Made by a program: the position numbers and the translations under genes
The notes under the pieces: model-generated
What the model was told of the DNA's origin: nothing
The model's input: only the letters and a program-made list of their open reading frames with translations
Databases searched by the model: none
Shown: piece after piece, positions 16,798 through 25,734 of the stretch
Numbering within the stretch: position 1 is the first letter of the stretch
Layout of the letters: the number at the start of each line of letters is the position of its first letter
DNA from: Actinacidiphila acididurans
GTDB taxonomy: Bacteria > Actinomycetota > Actinomycetes > Streptomycetales > Streptomycetaceae
Reading direction: 5' to 3'
DNA: 64,000 nucleotides
Assembly (NCBI RefSeq): GCF_016918855.1
Contig: NZ_JADKYB010000013.1
Coordinates: forward strand, 247,429 to 311,428

Positions 16798-18360
16798 ATG
16801 TCTGAATCACCGCCACAGACCGTCCGCGCGGCACAGCGGATCGGCGTGGTCGCGGAGTCCGCGGTCGGCGAGACCCGGGTCGCGGCCACCCCGGCCACCG
16901 TCCGCCAGCTGCGGAAACTCGGCTACGAAGTCGTCGTGGAGTCCGAGGCGGGCGCCGCGTCGGGCTTCACGGACGAGGCGTACGCGCAGGCCGGCGCACT
17001 GATCGGCGACGCCTGGCAGGCGGACGTCGTACTGAAAGTGAACGCGCCGTCCACCGAGGAGATCATCCGGCTGCCCGAGGGCGCCACCCTGATCGGCCTG
17101 ATCGCCCCGGCGCTCAACCCGGAGCTGGTGGCCGAACTGTCGACCCGGCCGATCACCGTACTGGCCATGGACGCGGTGCCCCGCATCTCGCGCGCCCAGT
17201 CGATGGACGTGCTCAGCTCCATGGCCAACATCGCCGGCTACCGGGCGGTGATCGAGGCCGCCCACGTCTTCGGCCGCTTCTTCACCGGCCAGGTCACCGC
17301 GGCCGGCAAGGTGCCGCCGGCCAAGGTGCTGGTGGCCGGTGCGGGCGTGGCCGGCCTCGCGGCCATCGGCGCGGCCAGCAGCCTGGGCGCGGTGGTACGG
17401 GCCACCGACCCGCGGGCCGAGGTCGCCGACCAGGTGCGCTCGCTCGGCGGGGAGTTCCTGGCCGTCGAGGTCGAGCAGGAGGCCAGCACCGACGGCTACG
17501 CCCGGGCCACCTCGGAGGCCTACGACCGGCGCGCCGCGGAGATCTACACCGAGCAGGCCGCGGACGTGGACATCATCGTCACCACCGCGCTGATCCCGGG
17601 CCGCCCGGCGCCCCGGCTGGTCACCGCGGCCGACGTGGCGTCCATGAAGCCGGGCAGCGTGATCGTGGACATGGCCGCGGCCCAGGGCGGCAACGTCGAG
17701 GGCACGGTCACCGGCAAGGCCGTCGTCACCGACAACGGGGTGACGATCATCGGCTACACCGACCTGGCCGGCCGGCTGCCGGCCCAGGCGTCCCAGCTCT
17801 ACGGCACCAATCTGGTCAACCTGCTGAAGCTGCTCACGCCCGGCAACGACGGGCGGCTCACGCTGGACTTCGACGACGTGGTGCAGCGCTCGGTGACGGT
17901 CGTGCGCGACGGCGAGACGACCTGGCCGCCGCCGCCCGTACAGGTCTCGGCGGCGCCCGCCCAGCAGCCGGCCGCCGTGCCGGCCGCGCCCCCGGAGCCG
18001 AAGAAGCCGCGGCTGAGCCCCGCCGCCCGACTCGGCCTGATCGGGCTGGGCATGGCCGCGATGTTCCTGCTGATCGCCTTCTCCCCCACACAACTCGCCG
18101 AGAACTTCACGGTGTTCGCGCTGGCCGTGGTGATCGGCTACTACGTCATCGGCAAGGTGCACCACGCCCTGCACACCCCGCTGATGTCGGTCACCAACGC
18201 GATCTCCGGGATCGTGGTGATCGGCGCGCTGCTGCAGATCGGCCACGACCGGGTGGCGGTGACCGTGCTGTCGTCCATCGCGATCCTGCTGACCAGCGTG
18301 AACATCTTCGGAGGATTCGCCGTCACCCGCCGCATGCTCGGCATGTTCTCGAAAGGCTGA
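16798..18360 (+). CDS. pntA: NAD(P) transhydrogenase alpha subunit
   Basis: A 520-residue full-length PntA: an alanine-dehydrogenase-like NAD(H)-binding domain I (residues 10-385, with Rossmann motif VLVAGAGVAGLAAIGA and the RQD-type loop region), a Pro/Ala linker (about 388-405), and four C-terminal membrane helices. With PntB it couples proton movement across the membrane to hydride transfer between NADH and NADP. ATG 16798 follows GGGAG. The pntB gene starts 6 bases after the stop, so the two are one operon. Confidence 0.95.
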   Translation: MSESPPQTVRAAQRIGVVAESAVGETRVAATPATVRQLRKLGYEVVVESEAGAASGFTDEAYAQAGALIGDAWQADVVLKVNAPSTEEIIRLPEGATLIGLIAPALNPELVAELSTRPITVLAMDAVPRISRAQSMDVLSSMANIAGYRAVIEAAHVFGRFFTGQVTAAGKVPPAKVLVAGAGVAGLAAIGAASSLGAVVRATDPRAEVADQVRSLGGEFLAVEVEQEASTDGYARATSEAYDRRAAEIYTEQAADVDIIVTTALIPGRPAPRLVTAADVASMKPGSVIVDMAAAQGGNVEGTVTGKAVVTDNGVTIIGYTDLAGRLPAQASQLYGTNLVNLLKLLTPGNDGRLTLDFDDVVQRSVTVVRDGETTWPPPPVQVSAAPAQQPAAVPAAPPEPKKPRLSPAARLGLIGLGMAAMFLLIAFSPTQLAENFTVFALAVVIGYYVIGKVHHALHTPLMSVTNAISGIVVIGALLQIGHDRVAVTVLSSIAILLTSVNIFGGFAVTRRMLGMFSKG

Positions 18361-18366
18361 GGTCCG

Positions 18367-19839
18367 ATGACGTCTACCACGGCCACGCAGGCCGCCGACA
18401 TCGTCGCGGCCCTGCTGTTCATCTTCAGCCTCGCCGGGCTGTCCCAGCACCGCACCTCGCGCGCGGGGGTGGTCTACGGGATCGGCGGCATGGCACTGGC
18501 GCTGGTCGCCACCGTCATCGTGGCGGGCCGGGACATCTCGGGCGGCTCCGTCGCCCTGATCGTCGTCATGATGGTGATCGGCGGTGCGGCCGGCCTGTGG
18601 CGGGCCCGCCAGGTCGAGATGACGCAGATGCCCGAACTCATCGCCGTCCTGCACAGCTTCGTCGGCCTGGCGGCGGTGCTGGTCGGCTGGAACAGCTACT
18701 ACGAGGTCGAGTCGCACGGCGCGGCGCAGACCCGGATCGCCCACGACCTGCTGCGCATCCACCACGCCGAGGTGTTCATCGGCATCTTCATCGGCGCGGT
18801 CACCTTCACCGGCTCGATCATCGCCTTCCTGAAGCTGTCGGCCCGGATCAAGTCGCGGCCGCTGATGCTGCCCGGCAAGAACGCGCTGAACCTGGGCGCA
18901 CTGGCCGCATTCGTCGCCCTGACCGTGTGGTTCACGGTCAGCCCGAACCTGGCGCTGATGATCGCGGTCACCGTGCTGGCGCTGGCCCTCGGCTGGCACC
19001 TGGTCGCCTCCATCGGCGGCGGCGACATGCCGGTCGTGGTCTCGATGCTCAACAGCTACTCCGGCTGGGCAGCGGCGGCGGCCGGCTTCCTGCTCAACAA
19101 CAACCTGCTCATCGTCACCGGCGCGCTGGTGGGCTCCTCGGGTGCGTACCTGTCGTACATCATGTGCAAGGCGATGAACCGCTCCTTCATCTCGGTGATC
19201 GCCGGCGGCTTCGGCATCGAGGCGCCGTCCGGCGGCGACACCGAGCAGGGCGAGCACCGCGAGGCGAGCGCGGACGAGGTGGCCGAACTGCTCGGCGAGG
19301 CGCGGTCGGTGATCATCACCCCCGGGTACGGGATGGCGGTCGCGCAGGCCCAGCACCCGGTGGCCGAACTGACCCGGACACTGCGCGAGCGCGGCGTGGA
19401 GGTCCGGTTCGGCGTGCACCCGGTGGCCGGCCGGCTGCCCGGCCACATGAACGTGCTGCTGGCCGAGGCGAAGGTGCCGTACGACATCGTCCTGGAGATG
19501 GACGAGATCAACGACGACTTCGGCGACACCTCGGTGGTCCTGGTCATCGGCGCCAACGACACGGTCAACCCGGCCGCTACCGAGGACCCCACCAGCCCCA
19601 TCGCCGGCATGCCGGTGCTGCGGGTCTGGGAGGCGGAGAACGTCATCGTCTTCAAGCGGTCCATGGCCTCGGGCTACGCCGGCGTGCAGAACCCGCTGTT
19701 CTTCCGGGACAACAGCCGCATGCTCTTCGGCGACGCCAAGCAGAGCGTAGAGGCGATCCTGCGCTCCCTGACCGCCCCGGGCACCCCCTCCGCCGTCGGC
19801 CAGGGCGCCCGCCCCTCCCAGCAGCCGACACCGGCCTGA
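18367..19839 (+). CDS. pntB: NAD(P) transhydrogenase beta subunit
   Basis: A 490-residue PntB: about eight or nine membrane helices in the first 285 residues (opening AADIVAALLFIFSLAGLS), then the NADP(H)-binding domain III with IITPGYGMAVAQAQHPVAEL, the conserved GANDTVNPAA and a late KRSMASGYAGVQNPLF. All are typical of an active enzyme. It forms the membrane heterotetramer with PntA and probably supplies or drains NADPH alongside the divergent icd product. Confidence 0.96.
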   Translation: MTSTTATQAADIVAALLFIFSLAGLSQHRTSRAGVVYGIGGMALALVATVIVAGRDISGGSVALIVVMMVIGGAAGLWRARQVEMTQMPELIAVLHSFVGLAAVLVGWNSYYEVESHGAAQTRIAHDLLRIHHAEVFIGIFIGAVTFTGSIIAFLKLSARIKSRPLMLPGKNALNLGALAAFVALTVWFTVSPNLALMIAVTVLALALGWHLVASIGGGDMPVVVSMLNSYSGWAAAAAGFLLNNNLLIVTGALVGSSGAYLSYIMCKAMNRSFISVIAGGFGIEAPSGGDTEQGEHREASADEVAELLGEARSVIITPGYGMAVAQAQHPVAELTRTLRERGVEVRFGVHPVAGRLPGHMNVLLAEAKVPYDIVLEMDEINDDFGDTSVVLVIGANDTVNPAATEDPTSPIAGMPVLRVWEAENVIVFKRSMASGYAGVQNPLFFRDNSRMLFGDAKQSVEAILRSLTAPGTPSAVGQGARPSQQPTPA

Positions 19840-19856
19840 GCCGGCTCCTCGCACGT

Positions 19857-19893
19857 GCGTAGGCCCCCGCCCGGCCCGGGCGGGGGCCTACGC
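19857..19893. terminator. Strong hairpin terminator after pntB
   Basis: Perfect 17-base stem (19857-19873 with 19877-19893) and 3-base loop, 18 bases after the pntB stop. It also serves the convergent operon ending at 19954. Two or three short repeats of TTCGTACGGGGC follow at 19907-19932. Confidence 0.85.
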
Positions 19894-19953
19894 ATCTCCG
19901 TACGGCCTTCGTACGGGGCTTCGTACGGGGCTTCCTATGGCGCGCCCGCCGGC

Positions 19954-20895
19954 CTACTCCCCCGCCTCCCACAGGGCCGCGAACCGCTGGGCGCGCCGGG
20001 CCACCCGGTCCGGCCGCCAGTCCATCACCGTTCTGGTGTTGACGTCCCGCAGGTCCGCGGCGATCTCGTAGGACATCGAGTCGTCGAAGACGATGAAGTC
20101 GAGGGTCTCGTCCATCCGCACGATGGGCGACAGTTCCGACAGCACCAGCACCCGGACCTCGATGCCCAGACTCTGCTGGTCGTCGCAGAGCTGCCCCAGC
20201 TCCGGCCCGTTGTCCTCCGGGGTGCGCACGATGAACAGCCGGCGGATGCGCACCTGGCGCTCCTTGATGGCGTCGCGCTGGGCCCGCAGATAGCGCTGAC
20301 CCAGTTCGCTGGTCCAGAAGCCGCGGTCCACGGGTGTGCTGGTGGCGTCGATGGTGTTGTTGGCGCATTGGGTCAGAGCCACGATCCAGTCGTGGTCCTC
20401 GCCCTCGTAGTCGACGAGCTTGCGGGTCAGGGCCTCCATCAGGTCGGTGAGGCCGGTGATCTGCTTGCTGATGAACGACTGCATGATCGGCGGCGCCCCC
20501 GACCCCGCCTCGGTTGCGCTGAGCAGCAGCTTGGTGACCTTCTCGGTCTGCAGCGTGGACCGGTCGACCAGGCCGAAGAGTTCGGTGACCTCGTTGATCC
20601 GGGCGAAGCCGCGGGCGACGAGTTCCTTCATCTCGGCGTTGTGCTCCGCGAGGGTGTCCTCGACGGAGCCGAGACGGCCCTCGAAGTCGACCATGTACTG
20701 GACGATGAGGGCCGCGCCGCCCAGGAAGATGGAGGCGGTCAGCTTCCACACCTCGGGCTGGTTGGCGATGTTGGTCAGGGCGTAGGTGACGCCGCCGACG
20801 ACCGCTGTGAAGAGGGTCTTGAGCAGGAACGGCGGAAAACGCGGCGGCGTGGGGTGAACAGCCGCGGGAATCCCCCCGGTTGACGTTCCTTCCAT
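19954..20895 (-). CDS. Uncharacterised membrane-anchored coiled-coil protein (last gene of the SCO2521-2525-like operon)
   Basis: About 313 residues from ATG 20895, chosen because GGAGA lies 8 bases upstream; a GTG nine codons earlier lacks a site. Two hydrophobic segments (about residues 24-42 and 51-69) form a hairpin in the membrane, followed by a helical, probably coiled-coil segment (FEGRLGSVEDTLAEHNAEMK...) and a globular cytoplasmic domain of about 170 residues with YLRAQRDAIKERQVRIRRLF and IEVRVLVLSELSP. I do not recognise that domain. It lies 40 bases after the SCO2521-like gene on the same strand, so it is probably the membrane component of whatever that operon does. Confidence 0.75.
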   Translation of the reverse strand: MEGTSTGGIPAAVHPTPPRFPPFLLKTLFTAVVGGVTYALTNIANQPEVWKLTASIFLGGAALIVQYMVDFEGRLGSVEDTLAEHNAEMKELVARGFARINEVTELFGLVDRSTLQTEKVTKLLLSATEAGSGAPPIMQSFISKQITGLTDLMEALTRKLVDYEGEDHDWIVALTQCANNTIDATSTPVDRGFWTSELGQRYLRAQRDAIKERQVRIRRLFIVRTPEDNGPELGQLCDDQQSLGIEVRVLVLSELSPIVRMDETLDFIVFDDSMSYEIAADLRDVNTRTVMDWRPDRVARRAQRFAALWEAGE

Positions 20896-20935
20896 GGTGT
20901 CTTCTCCCCCCGATGGGATCACGCGGGTACGCCCG

Positions 20936-21907
20936 TCAGTGGGCGGTCAGGGCGTCCCGGCGCAAGGTGATGGCCTGCAGAGCCAGTTGGTCCCGGATGC
21001 GCTGGACCAGGGTCTGCCATTGCCGGGTGAATCCCGGTTCCCGCTCCAGTACGTCCCACAGCGGGGCCAGGGTCCGGTCCACATGTGCGGTCGGCATCCA
21101 CAGATGCAGCAGATGGTCGACGGCGGGCCGCAGGGACAGTACGGCCTCGGGTGCGTCGGCCGAGCCGAGCCGGCTGCGTTCGACCATCCGGACCAGGGTG
21201 GTCAGCAGCCAGTCGTGCAGGGCGAGGTCCTCGCACAGTGCCGCGGCGGCCGCCGGTGACACCCGGGCGGGCAGCCGCAGTTCGACGGTGCGCAGGCCGT
21301 CCTCGGCGAGGGTGAAGCTGTCGAGGGAGGGGCCCTCGCCGTCCAGTGCGCGCAGGGCCACCCAGCGCAGCCGGGTGCGCCGGGACTTGAAGGGGGCCCG
21401 CTGGTCCAGGGCGCGGTGCCGGGCCACCCGGGCCAGCAGGCGTTCGGCGACCGCCCCGAGGTCGAGTTCGCCGGGGCGGGCCCGGCCGGCGAGCAGGCCG
21501 TCCGCGACGGCGCGCTCGGGCAGTTTCCCGAGGGGTTCGACCACGCCGGGACGGGCCAGGTAGTGGCTCCAGGGGTGGCGGACGTCGGGGCCGGGGCCGG
21601 CCACCACGATGCTCGCGGTGGCCTGGAGCATCCGTCCCTCGGTGACGACCGCCCGGGCGGCGACGGTGCCGACCACGCGGGTACGGGCGCCGCCGGCCGC
21701 CGGGAGCCGGCAGTCCACGCCGGTCAGCACCTCGGGCGAGACCGCGTAGCCGTTGGGGCGCTCGGAGATCCGTACCCGCTCGTCGGGGCGTAACCGCAGC
21801 AGGTCCGCGACGGCGCGGGCGGGCAGGGACTCGCTGTGCTGCAGCAGGCCGGTGCGGACCTCGCCGCAGATCAGCACCGGATCCGCGGCCCGCCCCCACG
21901 CGGTCAT
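20936..21907 (-). CDS. SCO2521-family protein, function unknown
   Basis: A 323-residue soluble protein without recognisable catalytic motifs. Order and neighbours match the conserved streptomycete series SCO2521-SCO2525. The N-terminal two thirds look beta-rich (GEVRTGLLQHSESLPA, RVVGTVAARAVV, QATASIVVAGPGPD), and the last third is helical with LVRMVERSRLGSADAPEAVL. It begins 1 base after the SCO2522-like stop, so translation is probably coupled. No signal peptide or membrane segment. Confidence 0.82.
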   Translation of the reverse strand: MTAWGRAADPVLICGEVRTGLLQHSESLPARAVADLLRLRPDERVRISERPNGYAVSPEVLTGVDCRLPAAGGARTRVVGTVAARAVVTEGRMLQATASIVVAGPGPDVRHPWSHYLARPGVVEPLGKLPERAVADGLLAGRARPGELDLGAVAERLLARVARHRALDQRAPFKSRRTRLRWVALRALDGEGPSLDSFTLAEDGLRTVELRLPARVSPAAAAALCEDLALHDWLLTTLVRMVERSRLGSADAPEAVLSLRPAVDHLLHLWMPTAHVDRTLAPLWDVLEREPGFTRQWQTLVQRIRDQLALQAITLRRDALTAH

Positions 21908-21908
21908 C

Positions 21909-22871
21909 TCAGGTCCCCGGGTAGAAGACGTAGGAGATGCGCTCGGGGATCTCGTCCGGCAGCGGCAGGCCCTCGCCGGCCGCGCGGTCGGCGGCCTGCC
22001 GCATCGCCTGCGGGTCGGCCTCGATCTGGTCGAGCAGGACGCGGACGGCGTGCTCGATCGGCAGGAAGCGGGTGGGCAGCGCGGACCAGGTGCGGTACGC
22101 GGCGAAGGGCGCGGCTGCCGGGTTGAGCTGGATCACCGGCGGCAGGTCGTCCCAGTCCCGGGGAAAAGGCGCCTCCGGCCAGCTGCGGGGGCTGAGCACC
22201 GGCTCGCCGAGGTGGCGGAGCAGGCCGAGCCGGGCCAGCTGCCACACCGCGGCCAGGAAAGGGCAGGACCAGGTGCGCCGGCCGTCCTTCTCGTCCCACA
22301 GCTCGACGTCCAGGAAGACCGAGTGGCGGCGGGCGCCGGTCTCGCGCGGCGGCTGCCAGGGCGCCACGTGGGCCATCGCCTCGAGTGCGGTCTCCAGGCC
22401 CGGGGCGCGTTCGCCGTTGGCCAGCCAGCCGGTCTCCCGGGCCGGCGGGCGGGAGCCGTCGCTGCCCGGGGCCGGCGAGTCGACCAGCCGGCTCTCGACG
22501 GCCTCGGCGACCGCGGTGCCGTCGGCGACCGCGCAGGCCGACTCGCGGGCCAGGTAGTCGATGGTGAGCCCGGCCTTCTCTGCCTGGGCCAGCACCATCG
22601 GCACGAGTTCGGCGGGGGTGGAGAAGCGGGTGAAGTAGTCGTCGATGAGGAAACAGGTGCTCACCCGGGGCCGGCGCGCCTCGACCGCGGCCATGGCGTG
22701 CACCGCGTCGGCCCACGGCCGGACCCGGGCGAAGTGCTCGGCCAGCCGGTCCGCGCCGCCCTCGAAGTCCTCCATGTACAAGTGGCCGAGTTCCAGGGAG
22801 ACATGGGCGAGCGGAACGGACTGGGTGCGCGGCTGGGCGGTGGTCTCGCGGTAGACGGCGGCGTCGGTCAT
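21909..22871 (-). CDS. SCO2522-family protein, function unknown
   Basis: A 320-residue soluble protein, ATG at 22871 overlapping the previous stop (ATGA). The opening VPLAHVSLELGHLYMEDF and the segment RVSTCFLIDDYFTRFSTPAELVP (here quoted in parts) are distinctive, as is DVELWDEKDGRRTWSCPFLA. These read like an alpha/beta protein with conserved acidic pairs (DD, ELWDE), but no known enzyme class is evident. The tight overlap with the P-loop gene suggests the two products interact. Confidence 0.82.
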   Translation of the reverse strand: MTDAAVYRETTAQPRTQSVPLAHVSLELGHLYMEDFEGGADRLAEHFARVRPWADAVHAMAAVEARRPRVSTCFLIDDYFTRFSTPAELVPMVLAQAEKAGLTIDYLARESACAVADGTAVAEAVESRLVDSPAPGSDGSRPPARETGWLANGERAPGLETALEAMAHVAPWQPPRETGARRHSVFLDVELWDEKDGRRTWSCPFLAAVWQLARLGLLRHLGEPVLSPRSWPEAPFPRDWDDLPPVIQLNPAAAPFAAYRTWSALPTRFLPIEHAVRVLLDQIEADPQAMRQAADRAAGEGLPLPDEIPERISYVFYPGT

Positions 22872-23785
22872 GCCGGCCCCCATGCCTCGTCGTCGTCCAG
22901 CGCCTGCGCCAGGTCCTTGAGCGCCTGGAGTGTCTCCATGTTGGCGACCCGGCTGGAGAGCACGTCCTCGTCGGTGATGAGCTGCTCGCGCCATTGCAGG
23001 ACGGGTTCGAGCGGGATGGAGCCGAGCATGCGGGTGTAGCCGACGTTGCGCTGCGCGGCCAGTTCGTTGAGGTCCTGGTCGCACTTGCGCATCCACGCCG
23101 ACTGGGCGGGCGGCACCATCGCCCAGGGCGCGGCCTCGGGGTCGGGCACCGCGGCGCGCACGAAGCGGATCCGGTTGGCCAGGTCCTCCTCGTCGTGGCC
23201 GCGGGCCACACCGCCGGCGAGGATGCCGCGGCTGCCGAAGACCAGCCCGGAGGCGGCGATCACGTGCTGCCGGGTCCAGCGGTGGTAGACCAGCCAGCGG
23301 GAGCCGACCCCGCGCAGCTCCGGCAGGGAGGTGACCTCCAGCGCCATGTCCATCGCGAAGCTGCGCCCCGCGCTGAGGTCGACCACCACTATGTCGAACT
23401 CGGAGTTCAGCCGCAGGAAGAGGTCGGTGCAGCGGCGCAGGACGTCCTTGCCGACGGCGAACTCGCCGCCGCTGCGGTCGCCCGGCAGCAGCACCAGGTT
23501 GCCGGCGCCGGTGGGCCGGTCGCGCAGTACCTCGTGCTCGGTCTCGGCCCACACGTCGACCCGGACCGGCTCGGCGGCCTTGCCCCGCAGGTAGGTGTGG
23601 AGGCCGCCGGACTCGACGCCGCCCATGGCCTCGGGCACGTCGAAGACCGCGGCGGCGGTCGGTGAGCCGAAGTCGAAGTCGACGTAGGCCACGTCGTCAC
23701 CGGCGAGGGCGCGGCGAAAGGCGACGTTGGCGCTGGTGACCGAGCGGCCGGTGCCTCCCTTGTCGGAGGCGGCGAAGACGAGCAC
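22868..23785 (-). CDS. SCO2523-family variant P-loop (ParA/MinD-like) protein
   Basis: A 305-residue protein with the fold of ParA/MinD/ArsA-type ATPases. The deviant Walker A is DKGGTGRS at residues 8-15: the signature lysine (K9) is kept, but the P-loop lysine that contacts the phosphates is arginine (R14). A ParA-like YVDFDFGSP (switch I) and DIVVVDLSAGRSFAMD (Walker B/switch II region) follow. Relatives position cargo or membrane complexes by ATP-dependent dimerisation; the Lys-to-Arg change may slow or abolish hydrolysis. Start GTG 23785, 4 bases after the upstream gene. Confidence 0.88.
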   Translation of the reverse strand: MLVFAASDKGGTGRSVTSANVAFRRALAGDDVAYVDFDFGSPTAAAVFDVPEAMGGVESGGLHTYLRGKAAEPVRVDVWAETEHEVLRDRPTGAGNLVLLPGDRSGGEFAVGKDVLRRCTDLFLRLNSEFDIVVVDLSAGRSFAMDMALEVTSLPELRGVGSRWLVYHRWTRQHVIAASGLVFGSRGILAGGVARGHDEEDLANRIRFVRAAVPDPEAAPWAMVPPAQSAWMRKCDQDLNELAAQRNVGYTRMLGSIPLEPVLQWREQLITDEDVLSSRVANMETLQALKDLAQALDDDEAWGPA

Positions 23786-23789
23786 GTGC

Positions 23790-25631
23790 TCACACCCCCC
23801 GGGAGGCGGTCTGCCGGGCCAGCGCCAGGGTGTCGAGCTCGCCGAGGATCTCCAGGGTGAGCGCGGCGGCGGTGCCGGGCTGGCGGTCGATGATCTCGCG
23901 GGCCCGGCGCAGCTTCACCTCCACGCCGGTGAGGGTGGTGCCGCGCGATCCCTCCTGGTGCGAGGTGGGTTCGAGCTGTTCGCTGCCCAGCAGGTGGGTG
24001 GCCTCGCTGAGCAGTGCGGAGGCCAGGGAGGCGAGTTCGGCGCTGCGGATGGGCGGCTGGATGTAGAGCCCGCGGGCGGCCACCATGCACTCGGTGACGC
24101 GCTCGGTCGTGCTCCAGGTCAGCCTGGCGTCCCCCATCGTCGTGTCGGGGTACAGGGCGCCCGGGTTGTCCCACAGGCCGGTGCCCTCGCCCTCGCGGAT
24201 GCGGCGCCGCCAGACGTGGTCGAAGATGTCCTCGGCCAGCCGCAGCAGCCGGTCGTGCGAGGACGGGTTCCGGGACAGCGCGCACAGCTGGATGGTGCGT
24301 TTGAGCAACTGGGCCGAGAAGTCGCCCATCGTCCACATCATGGGCGGGCCGGCGGCGTCGCTGCCCTGGAGGGGGAGCTTGATGCCGGGGCTGTGCAACT
24401 GGACGGCGCCGTCCCGCAGCGTCATCCGGCTGGTGACGCGGGCGCGTTCGGCCAGCCGTTCCATGACGGCGACGGTACGGGTGAGGTCGTCGTCGGTGGC
24501 CCGCCGGCGGACCAGGTCCTGCACGAGGATGGCGGCCACCGACAGGGAGAAGTACTCCGATTCCTGCCGCTGTCCGGTGGTGCGCCAGGGGATGTCCTCC
24601 AGCGGCCAGGCGCCGTCCCCGAACCGGGCGATGCCGGACCAGTACTGCTGGGTGATCTCCCACCGCAGGCGTAACGCGTCGGCCAGCCGCTGCTGTTCGG
24701 CATTGAGCAGGCCCAGGGTCAGGGTCCGGTCGGAGAACAGGTCCTGGATGCCGTCGAGGGCGACCACCGTGAAGTAGAGATAGGGGACGGACCGGGCGAT
24801 GCCGTCGGGCTGCGGTCCGATGTCCGCGGTGGTCTCCACCAGCGGGGCGTCCTTGACCAGGCTCCAGGACCAGCCGCACTCGAAGAGCTGGTTCTCGTCG
24901 CGCAGCCGGTCGGCGACGTCGACGCCGAGCACCAGGCTGTCGCCGATGATGGAGCGCAGTGACCGGAAGCGGCGCTGGAACTGCTGCAGGACCACCCGGT
25001 CGGAGGCCTGGCCCTGGCCGAGCAGCTTGCACAGGGTGCGGCCCTGCGGCTCCTCCGGGTCGAAGACGTTGACCGAGAAGGAGCGCAGCATGCTCACCAT
25101 GGCGGCGGTCAGCCGGGTCTCGGTGGCGGCCCTGAGTTCGTCGATCAGGGCGCGGATCTCGCCCCGGCGGGTCTTGGTCTCGTAGACCTTGAGGAAGCCG
25201 AGGGTGGCCAGCGACAGCGTGATCGACATGGAGAAGGAGTCCACGACGCCCAGGGCGCGCTGTTCCTCGGTCAGGACGTGCTCCGGGTCGCGCGGGCTGA
25301 AGTAGTGGCCGCCGGAGAAGCTGGGCCGCTTGTCGTCCGTGGTGTGGGTGCGCATGAAATCGGCGAGGATGCCGACGATCTTGGCCGGGATCTCCAGCCG
25401 CCCGCCGGCGTTCTTCAGCGCGGTCTGCACATCGCGTTCGGTGGTGTCCGGCTCGTCGAGCCGGAACGCCGGGATTTCGGTGGCCGGATACATCAGGCAC
25501 AGCAGTCGTTCGGCGTCGGCCACGCTGCTGAGGCCGCCGGTGCGGCCCCATTCCCATTCACCGTCCGTGAAGGAATGGCGTGATATCGCCTGCCACACTT
25601 CCAGCAGGTGTTGCCGCGGCTTGATCTGCAT
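23790..25631 (-). CDS. SCO2524-family protein, function unknown
   Basis: A 613-residue, mostly helical soluble protein. Several segments look like turns of an alpha/alpha toroid: WSGIARFGDGAWPLEDIPW, ESEYFSLSVAAILVQDLVRR, GTGLWDNPGALYPDTTMGD and WSTTERVTECMVAARGLY. Helical toroids include terpenoid cyclases and LanC-type proteins, but I see no DXDD or zinc motif to support either. Together with the P-loop partner it forms the core of the operon. ATG at 25631. The name reflects order in S. coelicolor rather than any known activity. Confidence 0.82.
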   Translation of the reverse strand: MQIKPRQHLLEVWQAISRHSFTDGEWEWGRTGGLSSVADAERLLCLMYPATEIPAFRLDEPDTTERDVQTALKNAGGRLEIPAKIVGILADFMRTHTTDDKRPSFSGGHYFSPRDPEHVLTEEQRALGVVDSFSMSITLSLATLGFLKVYETKTRRGEIRALIDELRAATETRLTAAMVSMLRSFSVNVFDPEEPQGRTLCKLLGQGQASDRVVLQQFQRRFRSLRSIIGDSLVLGVDVADRLRDENQLFECGWSWSLVKDAPLVETTADIGPQPDGIARSVPYLYFTVVALDGIQDLFSDRTLTLGLLNAEQQRLADALRLRWEITQQYWSGIARFGDGAWPLEDIPWRTTGQRQESEYFSLSVAAILVQDLVRRRATDDDLTRTVAVMERLAERARVTSRMTLRDGAVQLHSPGIKLPLQGSDAAGPPMMWTMGDFSAQLLKRTIQLCALSRNPSSHDRLLRLAEDIFDHVWRRRIREGEGTGLWDNPGALYPDTTMGDARLTWSTTERVTECMVAARGLYIQPPIRSAELASLASALLSEATHLLGSEQLEPTSHQEGSRGTTLTGVEVKLRRAREIIDRQPGTAAALTLEILGELDTLALARQTASRGV

Positions 25632-25734
25632 CCCCCCACACCTCTCGGTCAGGTGCTCGTGCGACGAACTCGTGAATCATTGGTCGGTGTCCGGCGAATC
25701 GGCGGCCCGGGGCGAACGGGGCACCGCGACCGGG

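Noticed and set aside
16807..19854. A 1,015-codon minus-strand frame across pntAB
   Set aside because: It is antisense to two well-conserved subunits and encodes low-complexity sequence.
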